DNA from: Bacteroidota bacterium
Lineage (GTDB): Bacteria; Bacteroidota; Bacteroidia; Chitinophagales; Saprospiraceae
NCBI GenBank assembly: GCA_963169325.1
Contig: CAUJEY010000298.1
Span: forward strand, 1 to 59,052
Reading direction: 5' to 3'
Length of the DNA stretch: 59,052 bases
Under the pieces are notes generated by a model. That model was not told where the DNA came from and did not search any database. It saw only the letters and a list, made by a program, of their open reading frames with translations. This document shows positions 9,659 to 18,976 of the stretch, piece by piece (the first letter of the stretch is position 1; each line of letters starts with the position of its first letter). The translations under genes were made by a program, and so were the position numbers.

Positions 9659-11350
9659 CTACCTCCACGCCAGCCACACCAGCCGTATAACCCCTTCCCG
9701 CGTATGTACCAGCACCTGATACGCCCCCGGTGTCAGATCGTGGAGCCCACTTATCGTCAGCGTCGGAACACGCGCCGGGGAAGATACAGCAGTAAAGGCG
9801 TCAATAGGTCGTCCCGCATAATCGCGCAGTTCAACTTCGACGATCGGTTCCATCTCATTGGAAAAAAGCAAAAACGACAATACCCCGGCCTCCCGGTCGA
9901 ACGAGAAAAATCCTTCGCGGGCGTTATTCGGCGCGTTATTGTCGAGCCAATAGCCGGCCAGTCGCATCCAGGCATGGGTCATATCCGGCAGGCCGTAGCC
10001 GCGTTCGTTGTCCGGTTCACCGGCCTGGTCGGCCGTTAAAAAAACGACGTCCAGGATTTCTGCAGCGGTTTTCTCCGGAAAAGCGCTCCAGAGTCCGGCA
10101 AGCGCCCCGGCCAGCATGGGCGAAGCCAGAGAGGTGCCGCTGGACAGCCCGAGTTCCGTACCGAAATTTCCGGCCACCACCACCATATCGCCCGGCGCAA
10201 CCAGTTCGGGTTTTAATCGCCCATCGGAAGTGGGCCCCACCGAACTGAAACCGGCGAGCGCCCCGTCGTGTTGGACGGCGCCCACGGCAATCACGCCCGG
10301 CGCATCGGCCGGCACGCCGATATGGCGCCAGGGCTCGTCGCCTGCATTGCCGGCACTGTTGCAGACGATCATACCCTTGGTAGCGGCAATCGTAGCGCCC
10401 CGCGCGCCTATCGTAGCGCGGCCATCCAGTTGGCTGTATGTGTGATTCAGGGTAGTATCGTTAAAGGTTGTGTAGCCGAGTGAGGCATTAATAATATCGA
10501 CGCCGATACTGTCGGCCCATTCGGCGCCCGCGATCCAGTTGGCTTCTTCCACCGGAAATTCGCCGCCGGTGTCCTCGGTTTTTAACAAAAAATAGGACGC
10601 TTCGGGCGCAGTCCCGACAAAATAACCGGGCAGATCGGCCGCCATAACCGACAGCACCGAAGTGCCGTGAGATGCACTTTCGTACACGCCCCCATCGCGC
10701 TCCACAAAATCCCAGCCTTGAAAAATGCGGCCGTTCAGTGCCACACTATCAAAAAATGGCAGCGTATCCACGTTGGAAAAACCGCCGTCCATCACGGCTA
10801 CCCAAATCCCTTCGCCCCGGTGTCCGGCAGCGTGCAACAATGGAATGCCGAGCATACTGTTCTGAAGTGAGGCATAACCGAATGTGCTGCGGCTACCCTC
10901 GGCCTGCGGAATGGTGTCCAACGGCACGCGGGTTTTAGGTGAACGGTTCGGCGGATTTTTGACCCGGATATCCGGCCCTAAATAAGTCACCCGGCGAACG
11001 AAAGGCAATTGCTCCAGCGAGCGCGCAGCGGCAGAGTCAGCAATCACAGCGGCCGCATTCAGCCAACGCGAGGCGTTGTGTACGGTTACCCCATTGGTTG
11101 TCAAGCCTTTGAGGTATTCAGGATTTACCGGCAGGTCGTTTTCCACCAATCCGATCCCGGCGCGGGACCGGCGTTCGAGCGACCTGGCGGATAAAAATTC
11201 TGCCGGCCGGCAAAGACAGTAAGGGGAGTTATTTTTGTCGGTGAATTCTACCCACCATTTACTCAAAACAGGGGTGTTTTGAGTAAAAACCGGTTGGAAC
11301 GATGCGAAAAAAAGGAAAATCAGGCTTGTATTTTTAATAAATGGAAACAT
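9659..11350 (-). CDS. Secreted subtilisin-like serine protease (S8) with type IX-like C-terminus
   Basis: A 563-residue exported protease. The signal peptide lies within MFPFIKNTSLIFLFFASF. I preferred this ATG because ggag precedes it by a few bases; a start nine codons upstream is possible. The catalytic triad is visible: Asp188 in VAVMDGG, His228 in SHGTSV and Ser407 in GTSLASP. An inhibitor-like propeptide probably fills the region before residue 130. The last 80-90 residues form a beta-rich module ending with GAYQVLVHTREGVIRLVW, which resembles type A C-terminal signals of the type IX secretion system. Its role is likely nutrient or surface-protein processing. Confidence 0.9.
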   Translation of the reverse strand: MFPFIKNTSLIFLFFASFQPVFTQNTPVLSKWWVEFTDKNNSPYCLCRPAEFLSARSLERRSRAGIGLVENDLPVNPEYLKGLTTNGVTVHNASRWLNAAAVIADSAAARSLEQLPFVRRVTYLGPDIRVKNPPNRSPKTRVPLDTIPQAEGSRSTFGYASLQNSMLGIPLLHAAGHRGEGIWVAVMDGGFSNVDTLPFFDSVALNGRIFQGWDFVERDGGVYESASHGTSVLSVMAADLPGYFVGTAPEASYFLLKTEDTGGEFPVEEANWIAGAEWADSIGVDIINASLGYTTFNDTTLNHTYSQLDGRATIGARGATIAATKGMIVCNSAGNAGDEPWRHIGVPADAPGVIAVGAVQHDGALAGFSSVGPTSDGRLKPELVAPGDMVVVAGNFGTELGLSSGTSLASPMLAGALAGLWSAFPEKTAAEILDVVFLTADQAGEPDNERGYGLPDMTHAWMRLAGYWLDNNAPNNAREGFFSFDREAGVLSFLLFSNEMEPIVEVELRDYAGRPIDAFTAVSSPARVPTLTISGLHDLTPGAYQVLVHTREGVIRLVWLAWR

Positions 11351-11503
11351 ACTCCAGTTTAAAAGTGAATATAGCAACGCTTAACAGCAAAGGTCGGGTC
11401 TGCGTTTACGAAACTTTTTAAGTTTCCGGAACACAACCCGGTTAGCATACAATTAAAGTAATAATCTCCCCCTTTCAGTGGGGTTAATAATCGGTAATCT
11501 TCG

Positions 11504-11511
11504 TATCTTCG
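11504..11511 (+). promoter_or_regulatory. Candidate -7 element upstream of gyrA
   Basis: TATCTTCG matches the Bacteroidota -7 consensus TAnnTTTG at seven of eight positions, about 100 nt before the gyrA start. No good -33 TTTG was found at the right spacing, so this is only a candidate. Confidence 0.3.
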
Positions 11512-11571
11512 CGCACCAATTTACGACCGGGTGTAATTTTAACAAATCCTGCCTCTTCGCACTGCCCGACA

Positions 11572-11608
11572 ATCGTAAATCGTAAATCGCTAAATCGTAA
11601 ATCGCAAG
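11572..11608. repeat. Heptamer tandem array (atcgtaa) directly before gyrA
   Basis: Units atcgtaa, atcgtaa, atcgctaa and atcgtaa plus a partial copy run up to the base before the gyrA ATG at 11610. They replace any recognisable ribosome binding site. Confidence 0.85.
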
Positions 11609-11609
11609 A

Positions 11610-14078
11610 ATGGAGTCGAGGATTGTTTCCATCAACATTGAAGATGAACTAAAAACCGCCTACATCGACTATTCGATGTCGGTAATCGTCAGTCGTGCCC
11701 TGCCCGATGTGCGCGACGGACTGAAGCCGGTGCATCGCCGGGTACTTTACGGAATGCTCGATCTGGGCGTTGCGTACAACAAACCTTACAAAAAATCGGC
11801 CCGTATCGTCGGGGAAGTGTTGGGTAAATATCACCCGCACGGCGACAGTTCGGTGTACGATACCATGGTGCGTATGGCCCAGGAATGGAGCCTTCGCTAC
11901 CCACTCGTAGACGGCCAGGGTAACTTCGGCAGCATGGACGGCGACAGCCCCGCGGCCATGCGATACACAGAAGCCCGTCTGCGCCGCGTGGCGGATGAAA
12001 TGTTGAATGATATCGACAAGGACACCGTCGATTTTCAGTTGAACTTCGACGACTCGCTCCAGGAACCGACCGTACTACCCACCAAGTTTCCCAATTTGCT
12101 AGTAAACGGCTCCAGCGGTATCGCGGTCGGTATGGCTACCAATATGATGCCGCACCACCTCGGTGAAGTATGCGCCGCCATCATGGCCGCCATCGACAAA
12201 CCGGAAATAGACGTAGAGGAGCTTATGCAATACGTGCTGGCGCCCGATTTCCCTACGGGTGGCATTATTCACGGCATGACAGGCGTGCGCGAGGGATTCC
12301 GCACCGGCCGCGGCCGTGTTGTCGTGCGGGCAAAAACCGATATCGAAACAGATGATCGGGGTCGCGAAGCCATTATCGTGCATGAGATTCCCTACCAGGT
12401 CAATAAGGCGATGCTGATTACAAAAATCGCCGATCTCGTCAATGAGAAAAAAATACTCGGTATCTCCGATGTGCGCGACGAATCGAACCGCGAAGGCGTT
12501 CGGATCGTCATCGAGATCAAACGCGATGCCGCGGCCAATGTGGTGCTCAGTACCTTGTTCAAAATGACGCCCCTGCAAACCAGTTACGGCATCAACAACA
12601 TCGCACTGGTAAACGGCCGCCCCCGTACGTTGAACCTCAAGGACATGATCGACGAGTTCATCAAGTTCCGGCTGGAGGTAATCGTACGGCGTACAAAATT
12701 TGAGTTGCGCAAAGCGGAAGAACGGGCGCATATCCTGGAAGGCCTGCTCATTGCGCTCGACCATCTCGACGAAGTCATCTCCCTAATCCGGTCTTCCAAA
12801 GACGTGGATACGGCCCGCGAGGGCCTGATGCAACGTTTCGGCCTGAGTGAAATCCAGTCGAAGGCCATTCTGGCCATGCGCCTGCAACAATTGACCGGCC
12901 TGGAACGCGACAAAGTGCGCGCAGAATACGATGACCTGCAACGGAAAATCGCAGAATTGAAAGCCATTCTGGCCGATGAAATGCTGCAACGCGGTATCAT
13001 CAAAGCCGAGCTGACCGATATCGTCGACCGTTACAACGATCCGCGCCGCACGGCCATCGAAATGAACGAAGCCGATATCAGCATCGAAGATCTGATCGAA
13101 GACGAAGAAGTGGTCATCACGATCAGCCATGCCGGCTACATCAAACGGACCCCGGCAACCGAATACCGCGCGCAAGGCCGCGGCGGCCGCGGCGCGCAGG
13201 GCGTGCGCACCCGCGACACGGATTTTGTGGAACACATGTTTATTGCCACCAACCACCAATCGCTGCTCCTCTTTACCGAAAGCGGGCGCTGTTTCTGGTT
13301 GAAGGTGTACGAAGTCCCGGAAGGGGCCAAAACGACCGCCGGGCGGGTGATCCAAAACCTGCTGAACATTCCGAAAGAAGATAAAGTCCGCGCCTTTATT
13401 ATTGTAAAAAGCCTGAGCGACGAGGAGTTTATCAACAATAACTACATCATGTTCTGCACCAAACGCGGTCAGATCAAAAAGACCCTGCTGGAGGCCTACT
13501 CGCGTCCGCGGCAGGGTGGTATAAACGCTATCGAAATCAATGAGGGCGATGCCCTGATCGAAGCCAAACTCACCAATGGCAAAAATGAAATCATTTTGGC
13601 CGTGCGTTCGGGTCGCGCTATCCGTTTCAATGAAAAAGATGTTCGCCCGATGGGCCGCGGCGCCGCCGGTGTGCGTGGCATTCAGGTTTCCCAAAGCGGC
13701 GACGACGCCCTGGTCGGCATGGTTTGTGTCGATCCAAGCGATTCGGCGGCCACTGTTCTGGTGATTTCTGAAAAAGGTATGGGCAAACGTTCCGCCCTGG
13801 AAGACTATCCCACACAGGGCCGGGGCGGTAAAGGCGTAAAAACGATGCAGGTCACCGCTAAAACCGGTCACCTGGTCGCGATCAAATCGGTCACCGATGA
13901 CGATGACCTGATGGTAACGACCACTAACGGCGTTACCATTCGCACCGCGGCGAGCGAACTCCGTGTAATGGGTCGCGCCACTCAGGGCGTTAAAGTCATT
14001 CGCCTCGACGGCAACAACGAGATCGCCGACGTTACCGTAGTGGCCTCGGCTATCGAGGAAGACGAAGCGGTAGAATAA
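11610..14078 (+). CDS. gyrA: DNA gyrase subunit A
   Basis: An 822-residue type IIA topoisomerase subunit that cuts and rejoins DNA during negative supercoiling. The catalytic Tyr119 is in [10 protein letters not shown]. The quinolone-determining region reads [11 protein letters not shown], with Ser80 and Asp84 at the positions of E. coli Ser83 and Asp87, so the common resistance changes are absent. The C-terminal beta-pinwheel contains the GyrA box QGRGGKG at 736-742, needed for DNA wrapping, and an earlier related QGRGGRG. The acidic tail IEEDEAVE is typical. The GyrA box and tail favour gyrA over parC. The gene stands alone between repeat arrays. Confidence 0.97.
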   Translation: MESRIVSINIEDELKTAYIDYSMSVIVSRALPDVRDGLKPVHRRVLYGMLDLGVAYNKPYKKSARIVGEVLGKYHPHGDSSVYDTMVRMAQEWSLRYPLVDGQGNFGSMDGDSPAAMRYTEARLRRVADEMLNDIDKDTVDFQLNFDDSLQEPTVLPTKFPNLLVNGSSGIAVGMATNMMPHHLGEVCAAIMAAIDKPEIDVEELMQYVLAPDFPTGGIIHGMTGVREGFRTGRGRVVVRAKTDIETDDRGREAIIVHEIPYQVNKAMLITKIADLVNEKKILGISDVRDESNREGVRIVIEIKRDAAANVVLSTLFKMTPLQTSYGINNIALVNGRPRTLNLKDMIDEFIKFRLEVIVRRTKFELRKAEERAHILEGLLIALDHLDEVISLIRSSKDVDTAREGLMQRFGLSEIQSKAILAMRLQQLTGLERDKVRAEYDDLQRKIAELKAILADEMLQRGIIKAELTDIVDRYNDPRRTAIEMNEADISIEDLIEDEEVVITISHAGYIKRTPATEYRAQGRGGRGAQGVRTRDTDFVEHMFIATNHQSLLLFTESGRCFWLKVYEVPEGAKTTAGRVIQNLLNIPKEDKVRAFIIVKSLSDEEFINNNYIMFCTKRGQIKKTLLEAYSRPRQGGINAIEINEGDALIEAKLTNGKNEIILAVRSGRAIRFNEKDVRPMGRGAAGVRGIQVSQSGDDALVGMVCVDPSDSAATVLVISEKGMGKRSALEDYPTQGRGGKGVKTMQVTAKTGHLVAIKSVTDDDDLMVTTTNGVTIRTAASELRVMGRATQGVKVIRLDGNNEIADVTVVASAIEEDEAVE

Positions 14079-14079
14079 G

Positions 14080-14324
14080 GGGTTTGAGGGTTTGAAAGTT
14101 TGAAGGTTTGAAGGTTACGCCAAACCCTAAACCTCCAAACCCTAAACCTCCAAACCCTAAACCTCCAAACCCTAAACCTCCAAACCCTCAAACCTCCAAA
14201 CCCTAAACCTCCAAACCCTCAAACCTCCAAACCCTAAACCTCCAAACCCTAAACCTCCAAACCCTAAACCTCCAAACCCTAAACCTCCAAACCCTAAACC
14301 TCCAAACCCTAAACCTCCAAACCC
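14080..14324. repeat. Large minisatellite of 15-bp units downstream of gyrA
   Basis: From 14120 to 14324 about fourteen tandem units of ccaaaccctaaacct (15 or 16 bp) run without interruption. The unit is itself two related 7-8 bp halves (aaaccct and aaacctcc). Bases 14080-14115 hold a few inverted-sense copies (gggtttga/aggtttga), so the array can fold back on itself behind gyrA. Together with 14325-14407 this is the whole gyrA-TPR spacer, and no gene is seen in it. Confidence 0.95.
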
Positions 14325-14407
14325 AATTAACGTTTTATTAGAAACACTTTTATCCATACCGCGTCTGAAAGGCGCTATTAAAAAAACAATTTAAATTGTT
14401 GAAAACA

Positions 14408-15733
14408 ATGAAAAAATCGCTCGTTTTTCTGTTGGGCTTTCTGTTTTTGGCTACTTACACCCAAGCGCAGGAAGAGGGCGCCAAGCTGGCAAAACAAGCC
14501 GGAAAAGCGCTAACCAGTTATAACATCGACCCCACAAACAACGCCGCCAAGTTGGAAGAAGCCAAAACCAAAATCAACCAGGCGTTGCAATTTCCAGATG
14601 CTCAGGCATTGTCCTCTGCGTGGATTACCAAAGGCGAAATTTACAATACCACCCTGCAACGCGACATGGTGAAGCGTCAATTTACCCCTGATGCTCCGCT
14701 GACCGGCGACAATGATGCCCTGGAAGCGGTGACAGCCTATATGAAGGGTTATGAACTCGCTACCAAAAAATACGAAAAAAGCGACGCCATCAAAGGTATT
14801 ACCGATGGACAGGGCCACCTGATCAATATCGGCGTGACCAAGTATGAGGCAGGCGAATTTGAAAAAGCGTTTCTTTCTTTCAAAGCCGCTCTACAAAGCC
14901 ATGAAGTGCTGAAAGCCAACAGCCAAAAAAGCCTGCTTGATGAAAAAGAGCAATACGACAACCAGGTGTACATCACCGGTTTGGCTGCCCTTTTGGCCAA
15001 ACGAACCGACGATGCGGTGAAGTATTACGAAATGCTGTACAACGCCGGCACCGATAAAGCGGCCATCTACGAAGGACTTTACAACATAAAATCGGAAAAA
15101 GGCGATGAAGCCGGCGCCGATAAAATCCTGGTGGAGGGTCGTAAAAAATTCCCGGATGATGCCGGGTTGTTGTTTGCCGAAATCAATTCCTACCTGAAAA
15201 AGGGCAAATTGGAAGACCTGACCGACCGGCTCAAACAAGCCATAGCACAGGAACCAAATAACGTTCAGTTGTATGTTACCCTGGGCAATGTGTACGACAA
15301 CCTGTATCAGCGCGAGCAACAAGCCAAAAACGTTGCGAAGGCCGAGGAATATTTCACCCTGGCCAAAAAACAATATTCCGATGCCCAGGCTAAAGACCCG
15401 AAAAACGTTGACGCCGTATACTCGCTTGGCGCACTGTACTATAACAAGGCCGCGTTCCGTACCCAGGAGTTGAACGCGCTACCGGAGGACTTTTCATCCG
15501 CAGGCATGAAACGTTATGAAACGATGAAAAATGAATTGATGGCCTTGTTTGACGAGTCGCTGCCATACTTTCAAAAAGCGGAAATCCTGAATCCGAACGA
15601 CATGAACACGCTCGTGGCTTTATCAGAGATTTATGCCCGCAAAGACGAGTATGAACTGGCCGGCGAGTTCAAAAAACGAATTGAGGTGGTAAAAGGAGGT
15701 GGTAAAAACGAGAAGTCGTATTTTGATAAGTAA
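14408..15733 (+). CDS. Exported TPR-repeat protein
   Basis: A 441-residue protein with a signal peptide (MKKSLVFLLGFLFLATYTQAQ) and otherwise helical, Ala/Lys-rich sequence with tetratricopeptide patterns. Clear TPR-like stretches are KYEAGEFEKAFLSFKAAL, AAIYEGLYNIKSEKGDEAGADKIL and VDAVYSLGALYYNKAAF. Such periplasmic TPR proteins are common scaffolds in Bacteroidota, and no catalytic motif is visible. I moved the start to the ATG at 14408; a TTG four codons upstream is less likely because the signal peptide begins at MKK. The gene is single and ends at a very strong hairpin. Confidence 0.8.
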   Translation: MKKSLVFLLGFLFLATYTQAQEEGAKLAKQAGKALTSYNIDPTNNAAKLEEAKTKINQALQFPDAQALSSAWITKGEIYNTTLQRDMVKRQFTPDAPLTGDNDALEAVTAYMKGYELATKKYEKSDAIKGITDGQGHLINIGVTKYEAGEFEKAFLSFKAALQSHEVLKANSQKSLLDEKEQYDNQVYITGLAALLAKRTDDAVKYYEMLYNAGTDKAAIYEGLYNIKSEKGDEAGADKILVEGRKKFPDDAGLLFAEINSYLKKGKLEDLTDRLKQAIAQEPNNVQLYVTLGNVYDNLYQREQQAKNVAKAEEYFTLAKKQYSDAQAKDPKNVDAVYSLGALYYNKAAFRTQELNALPEDFSSAGMKRYETMKNELMALFDESLPYFQKAEILNPNDMNTLVALSEIYARKDEYELAGEFKKRIEVVKGGGKNEKSYFDK

Positions 15734-15741
15734 GCTAATAC

Positions 15742-15814
15742 AAAAAGGGAAGGCTTGGGATTCGTTTTTGTAAAGCATAACTGAATAAAAACGAATCCCA
15801 AGCCTTCCCTTTTT
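15742..15814. terminator. Perfect 28-bp bidirectional terminator
   Basis: Bases 15742-15769 are the exact reverse complement of 15787-15814. The 17-nt loop lies between, with A and T tracts at the two ends of the stem. It sits between the convergent TPR and LysE genes and can terminate both. Confidence 0.93.
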
Positions 15815-15841
15815 ATTTTAGATTTAAAAGTGTTTTTGTTG

Positions 15842-16453
15842 TTACCAAGCCAAATCTACCACCAGTTTTAGCGCCAGCCCCAAAAATATCAGCGCCACAA
15901 AGCGATTCACCACTTTTGCTACAAGATCCGACCGTTTGGTCATTTCCGTAGCCAACCAGGCATACAAAATCAGGGCGCCCATCGTACCAATTGTAACGCC
16001 ACCGGCAAAAGACAAGGTTTGGCTGAGGCCGCCCTGCAACCAGCCGTTCAGTCGCAACCAACCCGCATACGCCACCCAATAAGGGATCGCTAATAAATTG
16101 AACACACTGATCACTATTCCGCGTACAAACTGCCGCAGCGGCGCTACGGGCAGTTCCACCTCCGGCGCCCTGGGCGCGCGGGCAAAAAACCAGAGATATA
16201 CCGCCAGCCCTAAAAAAACGGGAATAGCCGCTATTTGAAAACCCTTTGCTGCCACCGGATTAGCCATAAACCAATCGGCAAAAACAACGGCAGCCCAAGC
16301 CTGAAAAAATTCGGCAAATGCCGCACCCGATGCCACAATTATCGCCGACCAAAAACCCCGGAAAATAGCCGTTTGCGCCACGGATAAACTGATCAAACCC
16401 GGCGGTAAAGACCCCGCCAAACTCAGCGCAATGCCGGCAAAAAATAATATCAT
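15842..16453 (-). CDS. LysE/RhtB-family amino-acid exporter
   Basis: A 203-residue, strongly hydrophobic protein with about six membrane spans. The N-terminal SLPPGLISLSVAQTAIFRG is the typical LysE family block (the conserved PPG-type motif followed by a G/A-rich helix). The family exports basic or neutral amino acids and related small molecules; the substrate here is not predictable. Length matches the family (about 200-210). It is monocistronic, convergent with the TPR gene and divergent from the glycosyltransferase gene. Confidence 0.8.
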   Translation of the reverse strand: MILFFAGIALSLAGSLPPGLISLSVAQTAIFRGFWSAIIVASGAAFAEFFQAWAAVVFADWFMANPVAAKGFQIAAIPVFLGLAVYLWFFARAPRAPEVELPVAPLRQFVRGIVISVFNLLAIPYWVAYAGWLRLNGWLQGGLSQTLSFAGGVTIGTMGALILYAWLATEMTKRSDLVAKVVNRFVALIFLGLALKLVVDLAW

Positions 16454-16551
16454 CGCTTTTTAAGGCGCAAATTACTGTAAGCATAGTGAACACACTAGCG
16501 CATCCTTCGTAATTTACAGGGCAATTAGCCCTACTTGATTTTACACCTTAT

Positions 16552-17367
16552 ATGCCGTCCACCGTCAACCGCCAACCGTCAACCGTCCACCGTCCACCGT
16601 CTACCGTTTTTTCCATCATCACCGTCGTCTACAATGGTTCCGCACTTTTACCTGGCACCATCGAAAGCGTACGCCGTCAAACATACCCCCATATCGAGTA
16701 CCTGGTCATCGACGGCGGCTCTTCGGACGGCACTGTGGAAATTATCCGGAAATATGCTGCCGAAATGCCCAATCTGCATTGGATTTCTGAAAAAGACCGC
16801 GGCTTGTACGATGCTATGAACAAAGGTTTACATCGTGCTACCGGCGATTTTGTGTGGTTTCTCAACTGCGGCGACCACCTGCATGCCTCCGATACCGTGG
16901 AAAAAATAGCCGGCCTTGTTTCCCCCGAAACAGATGTTCTCTACGGCGAAACTCAACTGGTGGATGATGCCCGGCAGCCCATTGGAACGATGAGCGAACT
17001 CAGTACCCGCGCCCTCCCCCTCCGGTTGCATTGGCGCGACTACCTGGGGGGCATGCTCGTCGTACACCAGTCGTTCGTGCCGCGTCGCACCCTGGCTCCA
17101 CTTTATATGGAAGGAAACCTCTGTGCCGATTACGACTGGTGCCTCCGCATTTTGAAAAAAAGCCGGCAAAATGTCAACACCGGTGAAATTCTCTGTGATT
17201 ATTTAATGGGCGGTATATCGAAACAACGACACCGGCAAAGTCTGCACGACCGTTTTTTAGTCATGAAAAAACACTTCGGGTTAGCCGCCGCATTACTGGC
17301 GCATACCTGGATTTTCATACGGGCCGGTTTGCACTGGGTCAGCCGGCGAAATCAAGTCCGGTATTAG
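16552..17367 (+). CDS. Family 2 glycosyltransferase (WcaE-like)
   Basis: A 271-residue GT-A fold glycosyltransferase. FSIITVVYNG, the nucleotide-sugar block VIDGGSSDGT and EKDRGLYDAMNKGL..ATGDFVWFLNCGD are the hallmark sequence of WcaE-like family 2 enzymes that extend exported polysaccharides. Lys- and aromatic-rich sequence near the C-terminus suggests membrane association. The odd part is the N-terminus: residues 2-18 (a PSTV..RQPSTV..RPPSTV pattern) are encoded by a heptamer tandem array. The true domain starts at about residue 19, with no other ATG in between. The start could therefore be a non-ATG codon, or the array is translated. It is not in a visible glycan cluster. Confidence 0.88.
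   Translation: MPSTVNRQPSTVHRPPSTVFSIITVVYNGSALLPGTIESVRRQTYPHIEYLVIDGGSSDGTVEIIRKYAAEMPNLHWISEKDRGLYDAMNKGLHRATGDFVWFLNCGDHLHASDTVEKIAGLVSPETDVLYGETQLVDDARQPIGTMSELSTRALPLRLHWRDYLGGMLVVHQSFVPRRTLAPLYMEGNLCADYDWCLRILKKSRQNVNTGEILCDYLMGGISKQRHRQSLHDRFLVMKKHFGLAAALLAHTWIFIRAGLHWVSRRNQVRY
16555..16603. repeat. Heptamer tandem array (ccgtcaa/ccgtcca) inside a gene start
   Basis: Seven 7-bp units follow directly after the ATG of the glycosyltransferase gene. The unit family is the same as at 742-783. Seven units of 7 bp equal 49 nt, so a change in copy number would shift the frame between the ATG and the catalytic domain. Confidence 0.9.
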
Positions 17368-17380
17368 AGTTTTAAAATGA

Positions 17381-17415
17381 GATGCCACCCGCGCAAACTG
17401 GGCGCGGGTGGCATC
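17381..17415. terminator. GC-rich hairpin terminator between convergent genes
   Basis: A 14-bp perfect stem (17381-17394 with 17402-17415) and a 7-nt loop are followed by an AT-rich tract. It lies between the glycosyltransferase and susD-like stops. Confidence 0.9.
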
Positions 17416-17436
17416 ATTATTATACTAAGCCTCTGA

Positions 17437-18957
17437 TCAGGGTTTTATAAACCAGGGCTCATACGTATGGTAGTCCGGATTGTTTCCGCCAAATACATCC
17501 AGCGATTCGCGATTCCATACATATTCGGAGTTGTATCGCGGGCGAACGCGATAAGCCAGTTTGCCTCCATTATCAAGATAAAGGGTGGCCGGTAAGGTAA
17601 AGCCGGTATACACCTGGCTGTCGTAGTGGTACCGCCGCATATCCACCCAGGTTTCCAGTGCCCCATGCACCCATAAGGAAATGTATTTCTGGAGCATAAT
17701 ATCGCTCAGTTTCAGGTCGCCATCTGCCTGCGGCACTGCCGCGCTGGCCATGTAGGTATCCTGATCTGCAACCGCCACGCCGGCAAAGTCCATGTGCGCG
17801 CGAATCCCCTTTTTGAAGGCATCAAAAGCCATCGGTTTGTCTCCTTTGATAAAGGCGGCTTCCGCTTTGACGAACTGCATTTCGGAATAGGTGATCATCG
17901 GATGCCCCGCTTTGTCGGTGAAGATATATTTACCCGGAATCAGTTTTGCATCGGTGACCGACGGCGAAACACCCCAAACCAGTGGAATCCGAGTCGGGTC
18001 GTTGTTTACGTTGGTAGGATCGCCAAGCGTAGGTGTCACGCCGCGGTATACACCATCGGGCGAGGCGGACAACATGATCGGCAAACGCGGATCCGTCACG
18101 CCATTAAAGACCGTTCCGTTAAGAAGGTTGAGAATATAGGTGGTCTGACGGTATGTCCGAAGGTTGTTTCGTGTCGCCCCGAAGAAATTGCCATCGGCCG
18201 AGCCTGTTCCGGCGTGCGGTACGTTGAAATTATCCGCATTGGAAGTGAAGGACTTGTCGACGTACTCAATGACCTTATCCGGGTTGTACGTTCCCTTATT
18301 AGTCAAGTGGTGTGCATTGCGGGCTAAGTTCGCATACACAAACCGGATCCATTTATCCCGGTTGCCATTGTACACCAGGTCGCCGCGCCCCAAACTGGCT
18401 TCACTCACCCCGCCATCGGTCCGGCTCAAATCGGTGAGGGCATCCATACAAAGCCGTTCCACTTCCTGGTAAATCAAATCCTGCGTATCAAAATCAAACA
18501 CGTAGCGGTTGGGCTCCCAAGCTTGTTTCAGGATCATTTCCCCATTCACGTCCGTGGTGGTTTGCCAGCTCCAGGCACGGATTGCCTTGGCTACGCCCAC
18601 ATAATCCCATTGTTGTTTGGCGGTAGCCTGTTCAATCATCAGGTCGATATTTTTTCCGATCGACCAGTAGTGCTGGCGCCATTTTTCACCGGCAGCGTCG
18701 CTGCCAGGAGCATAACCATGCTGGTCCCACACGTTGTTTTTGGCCGTAGAGGCCCAGTTTTGGACATATTGGCCGATGTAGCGATCGTCGAAACTTTCGC
18801 CCCGAACCATTTGGGCTAACATGGGCGGCAGGATGGCGAAACCTTCCGCTACCTGCGGGTTGCTGGGGTCGAAATTGACATCGAGGTATTTGTCGCAGCC
18901 GGTCGGAATAAATAACGCGGTCGCCAACAATCCGGATATGATGAGTTTGAATTTCAT
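17437..18957 (-). CDS. SusD/RagB-family nutrient-binding lipoprotein (SusD-like 2)
   Basis: A 506-residue outer-membrane lipoprotein with signal peptide and lipobox IPTGC (Cys21). The mature start CDKYLDVNFDPSNPQ is typical of the SusD_2 subgroup, as is the C-terminal LWVHGALETWVDMRRYHYD block. SusD proteins cap a SusC transporter and help bind the oligomer to be imported. The susC-like gene lies 19 nt upstream on the same strand, so the two form one operon. No glycoside hydrolase, peptidase or regulator is attached, so the imported substrate is unknown; SusD_2 pairs often serve peptides or other non-glycan ligands. Confidence 0.92.
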   Translation of the reverse strand: MKFKLIISGLLATALFIPTGCDKYLDVNFDPSNPQVAEGFAILPPMLAQMVRGESFDDRYIGQYVQNWASTAKNNVWDQHGYAPGSDAAGEKWRQHYWSIGKNIDLMIEQATAKQQWDYVGVAKAIRAWSWQTTTDVNGEMILKQAWEPNRYVFDFDTQDLIYQEVERLCMDALTDLSRTDGGVSEASLGRGDLVYNGNRDKWIRFVYANLARNAHHLTNKGTYNPDKVIEYVDKSFTSNADNFNVPHAGTGSADGNFFGATRNNLRTYRQTTYILNLLNGTVFNGVTDPRLPIMLSASPDGVYRGVTPTLGDPTNVNNDPTRIPLVWGVSPSVTDAKLIPGKYIFTDKAGHPMITYSEMQFVKAEAAFIKGDKPMAFDAFKKGIRAHMDFAGVAVADQDTYMASAAVPQADGDLKLSDIMLQKYISLWVHGALETWVDMRRYHYDSQVYTGFTLPATLYLDNGGKLAYRVRPRYNSEYVWNRESLDVFGGNNPDYHTYEPWFIKP

Positions 18958-18976
18958 AATCGTGGTTGTTTAATGT

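Noticed and set aside
12783-13871. 362-codon open frame on the minus strand
   Set aside because: It lies fully inside gyrA, is of low complexity for a protein and is a shadow of codon bias.
14120-14324. CRISPR array or telomere
   Set aside because: Units are directly adjacent without spacers and there are no cas genes, so it is not CRISPR. The telomere-like unit is internal to a bacterial chromosome.
14080-14357. Repeat-coded open frames rich in Gly-Leu and Trp-Arg patterns behind gyrA
   Set aside because: They are translations of the 15-bp tandem repeat with no start context.
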